A stretch of 25,618 bases of DNA from an uncultured Erysipelotrichaceae bacterium (GCA_902783215.1 CACZQD010000025.1:1-25618), one strand, 5' to 3'. Counted from the first letter of the stretch, positions 1 through 7,620 are shown. Notes: generated by a model not told the origin, from the sequence alone. Numbers and translations: made by a program.

Positions 1-111
1 AGAGTTCAAATATGGTATTATCAGAAGTATAGAGATCTTACATTTTAGGTAACTAAATGTGCGGACACTTATTATTTCCATTTATATTTTTAATGAATTT
101 CGATTTTTTTC

Positions 112-140
112 TTGTATTTAGTAAAAAAATATGATATAAT
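112..140 (+). promoter_or_regulatory. Promoter for ABC exporter operon
   Basis: TTGTAT (112-117) and TATAAT (135-140) are 17 bases apart. The -10 carries an upstream TG, giving the extended form TGATATAAT. It lies 34 bases before the start codon at 174 and immediately before the inverted repeat at 143-162. Confidence 0.7.
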
Positions 141-142
141 GA

Positions 143-162
143 ATATGAAAGATATTTCATAT
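143..162. promoter_or_regulatory. Perfect inverted repeat, candidate operator of the ABC exporter
   Basis: ATATGAAA (143-150), spacer GATA, TTTCATAT (155-162): 8-bp perfect arms. The repeat begins three bases after the -10 box and ends at the ribosome site (AAGGAGGA, 163-170), so it covers the expected transcription start. That is a classic repressor position. A role as an RNA hairpin is less likely because a transcript starting near 147 would lack part of the left arm. The cognate regulator is unknown. Confidence 0.45.
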
Positions 163-173
163 AAGGAGGAATT

Positions 174-875
174 ATGAAAGAATTTATTGAACTAAAAAAT
201 GTAAAAAAAACATATGTTGTAGGGCAACAAAAATTTAATGCCTTAAATGGTATTGATTTAACAATTGGACAAGGTGAGTTAGTAGTAGTTTTAGGTCCTT
301 CTGGAGCTGGTAAATCTACTTTACTAAATCTACTTGGTGGAATGGACAAAGTAACTAGTGGTAGTATAAAAATAGATAATAAAGATATTGCTAATTATTC
401 TGATCAAGAACTTACTAAATATCGCGCAAATGAAGTTGGATTTATTTTTCAATTTTATAATATAATGCCAACTTTAACAGTTTTAGAAAATGTAAATTTA
501 ATTAAAGATGTAACGCATACTTCTAAAAATGCTAAAGATGTTTTAAAAAGTGTTGGGCTACTTCGTCATGCTAATAAATTTCCAAGTGAATTATCAGGAG
601 GAGAACAGCAAAGAGTGGCAATCGCACGTGCAATTATGAAAAATCCTCGTATTTTACTTTGCGATGAACCAACGGGAGCTTTGGATTCGAATACTGGAAA
701 AGATGTGTTAAAATTACTAAGAAATCAAGCTGATGAGGATACAACAGTAATTATTGTAACGCATAATTCTTTAATAGCTGATATTGCTGATAGAATAATT
801 ACTATTAAAAATGGTAAAGTAGAAGCAAATGAAATAAATAAACATAAAAAGAATGTTGATGAGGTTAAGTGGTAA
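174..875 (+). CDS. ABC transporter ATP-binding protein, MacB/LolD type
   Basis: This 233-aa protein is the cytoplasmic ATPase of an FtsX-type ABC exporter. Walker A is GPSGAGKST (41-49), the Q-loop is at Q93, the signature LSGGEQQ is at 140-146, Walker B ILLCDEP at 160-166, and the H-loop His at 197, so all catalytic elements are intact. Sequence and length are typical of the MacB/LolD/YtrE clade, which powers permeases that extrude peptides, antibiotics or lipoproteins or drive mechanotransmission, and not of importers. The start is preceded by AAGGAGGA with 3 bases between. It has its own promoter (112-140), and its stop lies one base before the probable start of the permease gene, so the two are translationally coupled. 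The substrate cannot be read from the sequence. Confidence 0.93.
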   Translation: MKEFIELKNVKKTYVVGQQKFNALNGIDLTIGQGELVVVLGPSGAGKSTLLNLLGGMDKVTSGSIKIDNKDIANYSDQELTKYRANEVGFIFQFYNIMPTLTVLENVNLIKDVTHTSKNAKDVLKSVGLLRHANKFPSELSGGEQQRVAIARAIMKNPRILLCDEPTGALDSNTGKDVLKLLRNQADEDTTVIIVTHNSLIADIADRIITIKNGKVEANEINKHKKNVDEVKW

Positions 876-876
876 T

Positions 877-3246
877 ATGTTGAAGAAGAAAATGTTTCGA
901 GATATAAGAAAAAACTTATCTAGTTTTATTACTATCTTTTTAATGATTACGATTGGTGTGATGGTTTATACAGGAATAAAGGCTTATATGGTTGGTATGA
1001 CTGATACAGCAAACAAGTTTTATTCGAAAAATAATTTGTATGATTTAAATGTTCGTGGTTCTAATTTAACTAAAGATGATTTAAATAATATAAAAGATTT
1101 GAATAATGTAAGAGATGCTGAACGTAAATTATCAGTAACTGCAACTACTGATAAAGATAAAATACTTCTATTAAATTTTATTGAATCAAATAGGATATCT
1201 AAATTTTATGTATTTGAAGGAATTAATTTTGATGTTAATAAATCAGGTGTGTGGTTGGATTATTTTTATGCGAGCAAAAATCATATTAAAGTAGGAGATA
1301 TTATTTCTGTTAAGTATGAAGAATTAAACTTAAAGGAAAAAGTATTAGGTCTTATTAATGTCCCAGATCATTTATATGATGTAAAAGATGAATCAGAATT
1401 GTATCCAGATCGTAAAGAATTTGGCTTTGCTTATTTATCAATTAATGAAATAACTGAATCCTATATTAAAGATAAAGTAATGAAAGAATCAGGTGTTACT
1501 GATGAATCATTATTTAATACTATTAATCCAGATTTTAATTATAAAGATTATTTAGTTTTTAATTCAATTATGGTTGATGTTAATGATAAATCAAAAAAAG
1601 ATCAAGTAAAAGAAAATATTGAAGATAATATTAAAAATGCTTTAGCTATTATTAATGTTGAAGATACATTATCATATGTAACTTATCAAGGAGAAATAGA
1701 TGGGGGAAAAACTTATGTAGGAGTTTTGTCTGGACTATTTATATTTATAGCTATGCTTTCTGTTATAACTACAATGACTAGAATAATAAAAAATCAAAGA
1801 GTTCAGATTGGCACACTAAAAGCTTTAGGCTTTTCCAATTCTAAAATTTTGATTCACTATATAAGTTATGGCTTTTGGATATCTCTTGTCGCTTCTATAT
1901 GTGGTCTTATTTTGGGATACTTTATTATTGGCAAAATGTTTATAACCTTAGAGATGGATTTCTTTGAAATTCCAAATGGTCATCCGTTTATGGATGGTAG
2001 TAGTTATATAGTTGCTGCTTTAGTTGTTTTCATAGTTTCATTTATTACTTATTTAGTTGGTAGAAAAATATTAAAAGAGAATCCCGCGCAAACTTTACGT
2101 ACTAAAATTCCAAGTGTGAATAAAAAGTCGCTAAAAATTACTCAAAATAAATTGATTAGTAAATTAAGTTTTTCAAGTATTTGGAATATCAGAGATATGA
2201 TCAGAAATAAAATGCGTACATTTATGGGCATAGCAGGGGTAGTAGGGTGTTGTATGTTAATTGTATGTGCTTTAGGTATGTTGGATAGTATGAATCATTT
2301 TGTAGATTTACAGTTTAATAGATTATATAATTTTGATTATAAATTAGATTTAAAAGAAAATATAAAAGCTAAAAGTTTATCATTGCTAGAAGAAAAATAT
2401 GGATCCAAAACATCTCAAACATTAGGAATTGAAATAAAAACAAAAGATAAAAGGGAATCGAATAATATCTTTGTAACTGATGCGTCTAATTTAGTTAGAT
2501 TTGTTGATAATAAAGGACATTTTGTAAAAATTAAATCTAATAAAGGAATATATGTAACATATAAACTTGCTAAAATTAATGGTTATAAATTAGGAGATAA
2601 AGTTACATGGCATATTTATGGTGATCATAAATATTATACTTCTAAAATAGTTGGTTTTAATAAAGACCCACAAAATCAAAATATAACAATGACAAGAAAG
2701 TATTTAGAAAGTTTAAATATAAAATATCAACCAGATACTATCTATACAAATAATAATTTAAGTAATACTAAGGATATTGAAAATGTTGATACTATTCAAG
2801 ATATTGAAGCATTAAAAGAAGGAATGCAAAATATGCTATCAATGATGAAAACGATGCTTGTATTAATAATTAGTGTAGCTATTTTATTAGGTATAGTTAT
2901 TATTTATAATTTAGGTATTTTATCATATACTGAAAAACAATATCAATTTGCTACTTTAAAAGTACTTGGTTTTGAAGATAAGAAGATTAAAAAGATATTT
3001 ATTAAACAAAATAATTGGATAGCTATTATATCGATTATTATAGGCCTTCCTTTAGGTTACTATTTAACTGATTGTTTATTTCAAACTGCTATTGAGCAGC
3101 ACTATGATTTTAATGCAAGTATAACTTTAAGAACATATATAATTGCAGCTATAGGTACCTTTATTGTTTCATATTTAGTTTCTAAATTGTTATCTCGTAA
3201 AATCAAAAAAATTGACATGGTATCTAGTTTAAAAGCTAATGAATAA
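877..3246 (+). CDS. ABC transporter permease with two FtsX domains
   Basis: This 789-aa membrane partner of the preceding ATPase has a duplicated layout. A first transmembrane helix lies at about 15-35, then a large extracytoplasmic domain, then an FtsX helix trio at about 280-410. A second single helix lies at about 445-470, followed by another external domain and a second FtsX trio at about 655-785. Both trios carry the typical loop sequence after their first helix (TLKALGF, TLKVLGF). This 1+3+1+3 topology is usual for Gram-positive FtsX-type exporter permeases of around 800 aa. ATG 877 starts one base after the ATPase stop. ATG 853 would add eight residues overlapping the ATPase gene but has no visible ribosome site. 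The gene ends 27 bases before a strong terminator. The substrate is unknown. Confidence 0.9.
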   Translation: MLKKKMFRDIRKNLSSFITIFLMITIGVMVYTGIKAYMVGMTDTANKFYSKNNLYDLNVRGSNLTKDDLNNIKDLNNVRDAERKLSVTATTDKDKILLLNFIESNRISKFYVFEGINFDVNKSGVWLDYFYASKNHIKVGDIISVKYEELNLKEKVLGLINVPDHLYDVKDESELYPDRKEFGFAYLSINEITESYIKDKVMKESGVTDESLFNTINPDFNYKDYLVFNSIMVDVNDKSKKDQVKENIEDNIKNALAIINVEDTLSYVTYQGEIDGGKTYVGVLSGLFIFIAMLSVITTMTRIIKNQRVQIGTLKALGFSNSKILIHYISYGFWISLVASICGLILGYFIIGKMFITLEMDFFEIPNGHPFMDGSSYIVAALVVFIVSFITYLVGRKILKENPAQTLRTKIPSVNKKSLKITQNKLISKLSFSSIWNIRDMIRNKMRTFMGIAGVVGCCMLIVCALGMLDSMNHFVDLQFNRLYNFDYKLDLKENIKAKSLSLLEEKYGSKTSQTLGIEIKTKDKRESNNIFVTDASNLVRFVDNKGHFVKIKSNKGIYVTYKLAKINGYKLGDKVTWHIYGDHKYYTSKIVGFNKDPQNQNITMTRKYLESLNIKYQPDTIYTNNNLSNTKDIENVDTIQDIEALKEGMQNMLSMMKTMLVLIISVAILLGIVIIYNLGILSYTEKQYQFATLKVLGFEDKKIKKIFIKQNNWIAIISIIIGLPLGYYLTDCLFQTAIEQHYDFNASITLRTYIIAAIGTFIVSYLVSKLLSRKIKKIDMVSSLKANE

Positions 3247-3273
3247 TTGATTAAAATATTATTGTTATTATTT

Positions 3274-3298
3274 AAGACGATTTATTTCGTCTTTTTTT
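3274..3298 (+). terminator. Intrinsic terminator of ABC exporter operon
   Basis: AAGACGA (3274-3280) pairs perfectly with TCGTCTT (3287-3293) around a 6-base loop, followed directly by a run of T to 3298. Confidence 0.85.
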
Positions 3299-3327
3299 GT
3301 TAAAAAATATTAAATATATGATAAAAT
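3297..3327 (+). promoter_or_regulatory. Promoter for tetR-DUF2812 operon
   Basis: TTGTTA (3297-3302) begins in the terminator tail. An extended -10 TGATAAAAT ends at 3327, with 19 bases between the hexamers; TATGAT at 3317-3322 is an alternative -10. A start near 3334 would exclude the upstream ATG at 3332 and favours the ATG at 3347. Confidence 0.5.
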
Positions 3328-3346
3328 ATATATGTTAGGTGATTAT

Positions 3347-3946
3347 ATGGGAAGTGTTCGTGAACCTATAAAGAAAACATCAATTGAAAAGAAAAGAAGA
3401 ATTATTGAAAAAGGATTTGAATTGATGTGTGATCAAGGTTATCATAATGTAACATGTGTTGATATAGCTAAATATGCTGATGTATCAACAGGTATTATAT
3501 ATCAATATTTTAAAGATAAACACGATATTTTTATTGCTGGTGTGAAAAGTTATGCTAGTAGTATAATGTATCCAATGATTAAAACACTTGATCAAAATAA
3601 TATTGATAATATCAAATATGTTGTTGAACAAATATTAGAACAATTCATTAAAACACATAAAATGAGTAAAAAAGCTCATGAGGAATTAATGGCTATGAGT
3701 CATATAGACAGTGAAGTAAGTCAAATATTTAAAAATAATGAAATGGAAATATCTAATAAGATTGTTAATTGTTTGAATAGTAATGGATTTAAAATAAATA
3801 AAATTAATGAAAAAGTACATATTATTGTTGGCTTAATTGATAATTTTTGTCATGAAACAATCTATCATCAACACGATCAACTAGATTATGATTATATGAA
3901 AAATGAAATAGTATCTATTATACTAAATTTATTAAAAGGAGTTTGA
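3347..3946 (+). CDS. TetR/AcrR family transcriptional regulator
   Basis: This 199-aa DNA-binding regulator has an N-terminal three-helix TetR domain: a basic lead (KKTSIEKKRRIIEKGFELM, 9-27), then a helix-turn-helix at about 35-56 ending in the hallmark GIIYQYFKDK (49-58). The rest is a helical ligand/dimer domain of usual length. I chose ATG 3347 because AGGTG (3337-3341) is 5 bases upstream and the predicted transcription start lies beyond ATG 3332, which would add five residues. The gene heads a tight four-gene run, with the next start two bases after its stop. TetR regulators usually repress neighbouring genes. Either the downstream operon or the upstream ABC exporter is a plausible target, but no shared operator was found to decide. 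Confidence 0.9.
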   Translation: MGSVREPIKKTSIEKKRRIIEKGFELMCDQGYHNVTCVDIAKYADVSTGIIYQYFKDKHDIFIAGVKSYASSIMYPMIKTLDQNNIDNIKYVVEQILEQFIKTHKMSKKAHEELMAMSHIDSEVSQIFKNNEMEISNKIVNCLNSNGFKINKINEKVHIIVGLIDNFCHETIYHQHDQLDYDYMKNEIVSIILNLLKGV

Positions 3947-3948
3947 TT

Positions 3949-4419
3949 ATGAAAAAATATAAATTATTTTTTGATCCACGTAAAGAAGAAGAATGGCTAA
4001 ATAGTATTGAAGGGTATCGTTTAGTTAAAGTTAATGGTTTCAGTTATACATTTGAACCTAGTAAAAAGAAATATTTTTATTCATTAAATTATACACCCTG
4101 TAAAATGGAATACTTGACTTTAATGAATAATTTAAAAAGTGATTGCAAAGAAATAAAACATTCACTAGGTTGGACATATATTGAAAGTAAAAATCATAAA
4201 TTATATCGTAATGAAGAAGTTCATTTAGATAGTTTAAAATTATTTGTAAAAAAATATAGTCTTTATTGTCGAGCTTTTTTAATGTTTGGTTTTGCATTCT
4301 TATGTTTAACTGTATCATTAAATATATGGTTTATTATTTGTGCATTAATATTGTTTTTATTATCACTGTTATATTATATTAATATAAGAACAACAAAAAA
4401 GGTGATTGAGGGAAGGTAA
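3949..4419 (+). CDS. DUF2812 domain-containing membrane protein
   Basis: In this 156-aa protein, residues 1-50 carry the recognisable DUF2812 pattern: a KKYKLFFDP opening, EEEWLN, an EGYRLVKVNGFSYTFE core, and then an aromatic-rich strand. Two hydrophobic helices at about 109-125 and 127-145 anchor the C-terminus, and a short basic tail follows. DUF2812 proteins are uncharacterised and usually sit next to PadR-type regulators in Bacillota; here the neighbour is a TetR regulator. The start has AGGAG 7 bases upstream and lies two bases after the tetR stop, so it is co-transcribed. A TTG six bases upstream is also in frame but overlaps the tetR stop and is not preferred. Biochemical role unknown. 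Confidence 0.8.
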   Translation: MKKYKLFFDPRKEEEWLNSIEGYRLVKVNGFSYTFEPSKKKYFYSLNYTPCKMEYLTLMNNLKSDCKEIKHSLGWTYIESKNHKLYRNEEVHLDSLKLFVKKYSLYCRAFLMFGFAFLCLTVSLNIWFIICALILFLLSLLYYINIRTTKKVIEGR

Positions 4420-4425
4420 TATTTT

Positions 4426-5436
4426 ATGAAACAAAAGAAACAATTTAAAGTAGGAGAAATAATTAAAATAGATCAAAATGAAAATAGAGTAAGTGTTAAT
4501 ATTAGAAATGAAGAAAGTTTAGTATCTAATATGAAGCAAGAAATAGCAGTAGATCATACTAATGATTTTAAAATATATGATATTGTTAGAGTATGGGAAG
4601 ATAAAAAAATAGAAAAATCATCTAAAGCGAAAGATATTACGATGAATGAATATAAACAAATAAAGGCTAATTTAAATAAATATAATTTAGATCAATTAAT
4701 TGAATATCATCAAGATCTTAAAAATTATGTTTTTAATAAGAAAACTAGTTTTGCTGATCAATTGGTTAGTGATATTTTATATCATGATTTCAATTACATG
4801 CGAAATCCTTTAAAATATAGTGAATCTATAAATGAATTCTTAAAATCACAATATATATCTAATTATTTTAATGAAAAATTAAATAGTATTATGGATAATA
4901 AATCAGATATAGATATTTCAAAACTAACTTGTGAAGAAATAGATGACTTAATGAAATCATTAATAAATAAAAATAATCATTCCTTGTCAAATCTTTTCTT
5001 ACTATATTTCTTTAATATAGATACGAAAGAATCATTAAAATATTTTAATGAAAAAGTAAACAAGTCAGTAGTAGCGCAGTTGTTACTGGATACTAATGAA
5101 TTTATATCTAGTGGTGAATATTATATATCTAGAGGGGATTCAACTCCATTAATTCAAATTGAACAATTAGTAAATATTTTTGAAAAATTATGGAAAATAA
5201 ATAAAGAAGATGCTAATTCTTTTTATAAATATGTATTGAAATTATATCCTTTAGATTATATGAAATTTATACATACATTTATATCTTTTGCTCATTTAAA
5301 TTATAATTTTGATAAGATAGATTTTATAATACAACCAAAAGATAATGAAAAAGTAAAAGATGCTACTGAAGTAAAATACAAGTTTAAAAACTATGTTAAT
5401 AAAAGAGGTGTATTGTATGAAAGTAATGCTAGTTAA
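4426..5436 (+). CDS. Hypothetical protein with beta-rich N-terminus and helical body
   Basis: I do not recognise this 336-aa protein. Residues about 7-60 alternate beta-type segments (FKVGEIIKIDQNENRVSVNI, then a KIYDIVRVWEDKKI strand), which looks like a small SH3- or OB-like barrel. From about residue 75 onward it appears helical, charged and soluble, with no signal peptide or membrane segment. It has only one Cys (C168, in KLTCEEID) and no metal-site pattern. The ribosome site GGAAGG lies 9 bases before the start. It sits 6 bases after the DUF2812 gene and overlaps the following oxidoreductase gene by 20 bases, so it belongs to the TetR operon. Context suggests a regulated accessory function; anything more would be guesswork. 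Confidence 0.75.
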   Translation: MKQKKQFKVGEIIKIDQNENRVSVNIRNEESLVSNMKQEIAVDHTNDFKIYDIVRVWEDKKIEKSSKAKDITMNEYKQIKANLNKYNLDQLIEYHQDLKNYVFNKKTSFADQLVSDILYHDFNYMRNPLKYSESINEFLKSQYISNYFNEKLNSIMDNKSDIDISKLTCEEIDDLMKSLINKNNHSLSNLFLLYFFNIDTKESLKYFNEKVNKSVVAQLLLDTNEFISSGEYYISRGDSTPLIQIEQLVNIFEKLWKINKEDANSFYKYVLKLYPLDYMKFIHTFISFAHLNYNFDKIDFIIQPKDNEKVKDATEVKYKFKNYVNKRGVLYESNAS

Positions 5437-6052
5437 TGGTAGTCCTCACAAAGAAGGATGTACTTATACTGCTTTAAAAGAAGTTGAAATAGCGCTCAAT
5501 AAAAATGGTATTGATACGGAAATATTTTGGATAGGAACTAAACCAATCTCTGGATGTATTGGTTGTCGTAGTTGTGCATTTCATAAAAAATGTGTTTTTG
5601 ATGATGTTGTAAATGAATTTGTTGATAAAGCCGAAAAAGCAGATGGCTTTGTCTTTGGCACACCAGTTCATTATGCAGCAATGAGTGGTTCTTTAACATC
5701 ATTTATGGATAGAGCATTTTATTCATCAAGTTGTAGTGGTAGAAATGTATTTGCGCATAAACCTGCAGCAGGAATATGTTCAGCTAGAAGATCAGGAACT
5801 ACTGTTACATATGATCAGTTAAATAAATATTTTGGAATTAATCAAATGCCTATTATTTCATCTAGATATTGGAATATGGTTCATGGTAATACAAAAGAAG
5901 AAGTCTTAGAAGATAAAGAAGGTATGCAAGTAATGCGTATTTTAGGTAATAATATGGCTTACTTTTTAAAATGTATTGAAGCAGGTAGGGAAAAAGGAAT
6001 TAAATTAACTAAAGAAGAAGATATTACTTTAACTAATTTCATTCGCTTATGA
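5417..6052 (+). CDS. Flavodoxin-fold NAD(P)H oxidoreductase, iron-sulfur flavoprotein type
   Basis: This 211-aa protein is of the NADPH-dependent FMN reductase/flavodoxin_2 class. The N-terminal strand and loop MLVNGSPHKEGCT (4-16) is the FMN phosphate site, and GTPVHYAAMSGSLTSFMDR (81-99) is the second flavin loop. Between them is a compact cysteine cluster C47-x2-C50-x2-C53-x5-C59. This matches the CX2CX2CX4-7C signature of the archaeal and bacterial iron-sulfur flavoproteins that bind a 4Fe-4S cluster. The inferred role is therefore a cytosolic electron carrier or reductase using FMN and possibly Fe-S, substrate unknown. I chose the internal ATG because AGAGGTG sits 6 bases upstream; an upstream ATG would add eight residues before the flavodoxin strand. 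It is the last gene of the TetR operon. Confidence 0.88.
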   Translation: MKVMLVNGSPHKEGCTYTALKEVEIALNKNGIDTEIFWIGTKPISGCIGCRSCAFHKKCVFDDVVNEFVDKAEKADGFVFGTPVHYAAMSGSLTSFMDRAFYSSSCSGRNVFAHKPAAGICSARRSGTTVTYDQLNKYFGINQMPIISSRYWNMVHGNTKEEVLEDKEGMQVMRILGNNMAYFLKCIEAGREKGIKLTKEEDITLTNFIRL

Positions 6053-6075
6053 ATTTGGTAATATCTTCTTTTTTT
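6015..6075 (+). terminator. Long-loop terminator overlapping the oxidoreductase 3' end
   Basis: AAGAAGATATTA (6015-6026, inside the gene) pairs perfectly over 12 bp with TAATATCTTCTT (6059-6070), followed by T to 6075. The loop is 32 bases, long for a terminator, and may contain a small inner hairpin. The right arm lies inside the spacer of the next promoter. Confidence 0.55.
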
Positions 6076-6083
6076 GATATAAT
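6055..6083 (+). promoter_or_regulatory. Promoter for the 137-aa hypothetical gene
   Basis: TTGGTA (6055-6060) and TATAAT (6078-6083) are 17 bases apart, with an extended -10 TGATATAAT. The spacer is shared with the terminator arm of the preceding operon. Confidence 0.6.
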
Positions 6084-6099
6084 ATCCCCTCGAGGGGAT
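6084..6099. promoter_or_regulatory. GC-rich 16-base perfect palindrome over the ribosome site
   Basis: ATCCCCTCGAGGGGAT starts one base after the -10 box and contains the only ribosome-site-like run (GAGGGG, 6092-6097) before ATG 6104. In readthrough RNA it would fold as a 6-bp hairpin with a TCGA loop and hide the ribosome site. RNA started at the local promoter (near 6090) would lack the left arm. It may equally be a protein operator. Confidence 0.5.
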
Positions 6100-6103
6100 T
6101 AAT

Positions 6104-6517
6104 ATGTTAAATAAACAACAATTTTCAATACTATATTCAGAATTTATTAATGATGATAATTTAATAAAAATAGCACTCAAAAATATAAAAGAATTAAACA
6201 TTAACTATATAGATTTAATAGATATATATTATTATATTTTAATCTTTCGTGACTATTATTTAGATTATCAATCAGATATAATAAATAAACTAGATAAATT
6301 TATTAAAAATAATAATTTATTGATACATACACCAAGTGACAAATACATTGTCAATGATAAAATATTAGATATAGATTTAAGTGATATATATAATCATTAT
6401 CATAAAATAGGACAAGCAGATGAATTGTTTAAAATATATTTAAAAGAAAAATATTCAAAAGGAAAAAAGGAAAAACATAATAAAAAAATATATCGTCATA
6501 CTAAATTATTAATTTAA
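6104..6517 (+). CDS. Hypothetical protein, 137 aa
   Basis: I do not recognise this protein. It looks largely alpha-helical and soluble, rich in Ile, Asn, Asp and Tyr, with an aromatic stretch around residues 42-56 (DIYYYILIFRDYYLD) and a strongly basic tail (KGKKEKHNKK, then RHTKLL). It has no Cys, no signal peptide and no membrane helix. The gene is a single transcription unit with its own promoter and a terminator right after the stop. The ribosome site GAGGGG, 6 bases before the ATG, lies inside a perfect palindrome, so expression may be unusually controlled. The basic tail could bind nucleic acid, but that is only suggestive. Confidence 0.7.
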   Translation: MLNKQQFSILYSEFINDDNLIKIALKNIKELNINYIDLIDIYYYILIFRDYYLDYQSDIINKLDKFIKNNNLLIHTPSDKYIVNDKILDIDLSDIYNHYHKIGQADELFKIYLKEKYSKGKKEKHNKKIYRHTKLLI

Positions 6518-6536
6518 AAGTCTGTGGACTTTTTTT
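6516..6536 (+). terminator. Intrinsic terminator
   Basis: AAAAGTC (6516-6522) pairs with GACTTTT (6527-6533) around a TGTG loop, and the T run continues to 6536. It overlaps the stop codon of the 137-aa gene. Confidence 0.75.
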
Positions 6537-6557
6537 CTTACATAACTTTTTTAAAAA

Positions 6558-6566
6558 TGCTATAAT
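6558..6566 (+). promoter_or_regulatory. Extended -10 promoter for carD-tag
   Basis: TGCTATAAT is a consensus extended -10 (hexamer 6561-6566). No good -35 is seen at 17 bases (TTACAT), as expected for extended -10 promoters. It lies 25 bases before the CarD start. Confidence 0.6.
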
Positions 6567-6590
6567 ATATATAAGAAAAAAGGTGATACT

Positions 6591-7091
6591 ATGTATAAAA
6601 TTAATGATTATGTAGTCTATAAAAGAGATATATGTAAAGTAATAGATATTAAGAAAAAGTATATTAAAGATTTAGATTATTACTGTCTAGAATTAATAAG
6701 AGATAATTCCTTAAAAGTAAATGTACCAGTTGAAGATAGATTAAGACATTTAAGAAAGCCAATTAGTAAAAAAGAAATAGAGTTATTAATTAAAAGAATA
6801 CCTAATATTGAACCAATTGATGTTGATGAAAAAAATATAGAAATGAATTATAAAAAATTATTAAATGATGATAATATAGAAAACTTAATTAAAATAATTA
6901 AAACAACATATATACGTAATCAAAATAGAATAGATAATAATAAAAAAATAAGTGAAAAAGATAATTATTATTTTCAAAGAGCAGAAGAACTACTTTATTA
7001 TGAAATAGGCACCGTTTTAAATATGAGTTTTGATAAAACAAAACAATATATCATAGATAAAGTAAGGGATAATTTAAATGAAAAGGTGTAG
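6591..7091 (+). CDS. CarD family transcriptional regulator
   Basis: This 166-aa protein begins with the CarD/CdnL/TRCF RNA-polymerase-interacting domain (about 1-55). It opens YKINDYVVYKRDICKVIDI, continues with a strand carrying YYCLELI and then LKVNVPVED, matching the SH3-like fold that contacts the beta subunit of RNA polymerase. The C-terminal part (about 58-166) is helical, as in CarD, where it contacts promoter DNA. CarD proteins stabilise open complexes at promoters. The length is typical. AAAGGTG lies 5 bases before the ATG. The 3' end overlaps the DNA glycosylase gene by 14 bases, so the two are translationally coupled and probably co-regulated. Confidence 0.85.
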   Translation: MYKINDYVVYKRDICKVIDIKKKYIKDLDYYCLELIRDNSLKVNVPVEDRLRHLRKPISKKEIELLIKRIPNIEPIDVDEKNIEMNYKKLLNDDNIENLIKIIKTTYIRNQNRIDNNKKISEKDNYYFQRAEELLYYEIGTVLNMSFDKTKQYIIDKVRDNLNEKV

Positions 7092-7620
7092 GTGGGTAAA
7101 TTTAAATAACCCAATATATGTTAAATATCATGACAAAGAGTGGGGTATAGAAAGTCATGATGATAGATATTTATTTGAAATGTTATTATTAGAATCATTT
7201 CAAGCTGGATTATCTTGGGAATGTATTTTAAATAAACGTGAAAATTTTAGATCATCTTTTGATAATTTTGATTATGAAAAAATTAGTAAATATGATGATC
7301 AAAAGATAAATGAATTAATAAATAATAAAGGTATTGTTCGTAATAAATTAAAAATAAAAGCAGCTATTAATAATGCTAAAATATTTATCGATATTCAAAA
7401 AGAGTATGGTACATTTGACACATATATTTGGTCTTTTACTAATAATAAAGTAATTGAAAGCCATGACAGCTTCATTACACATTCTAATCTTTCTGATACC
7501 ATATCTAATGATTTAAAAAGACGCGGTATGAAGTTTGTAGGCACTACTATTATTTATTCTTATCTTCAAGCTATAGGTATTATTAATGATCATGATTATG
7601 CTTGTTACTTAATAGATTGA
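7078..7620 (+). CDS. tag: DNA-3-methyladenine glycosylase I
   Basis: This 180-aa base-excision repair enzyme removes 3-methyladenine from alkylated DNA. It aligns along its whole length with E. coli Tag (187 aa): an RCRWV opening, YHDKEWG (17-23), LFEMLLLESFQAGLSW (32-47), and KRRGMKFVGTTIIYSYLQA near the C-terminus. The zinc-snap ligands are present as C4, H18, H172 and C176. The conserved acidic residue equivalent to E. coli E38 is E39, and the aromatic W47 of the base pocket is kept. The gene overlaps the carD-like gene by 14 bases. Its TGA stop lies inside the -35 box of the next promoter, so the transcription units abut. Confidence 0.96.
   Translation: MKRCRWVNLNNPIYVKYHDKEWGIESHDDRYLFEMLLLESFQAGLSWECILNKRENFRSSFDNFDYEKISKYDDQKINELINNKGIVRNKLKIKAAINNAKIFIDIQKEYGTFDTYIWSFTNNKVIESHDSFITHSNLSDTISNDLKRRGMKFVGTTIIYSYLQAIGIINDHDYACYLID

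Noticed and set aside
1..48. Possible 3' end of an upstream gene (a 15-codon frame ending at TAG 46-48, with WYYQKYRDL)
   Set aside because: Too short to distinguish from chance; the other two forward frames are also open for similar lengths.
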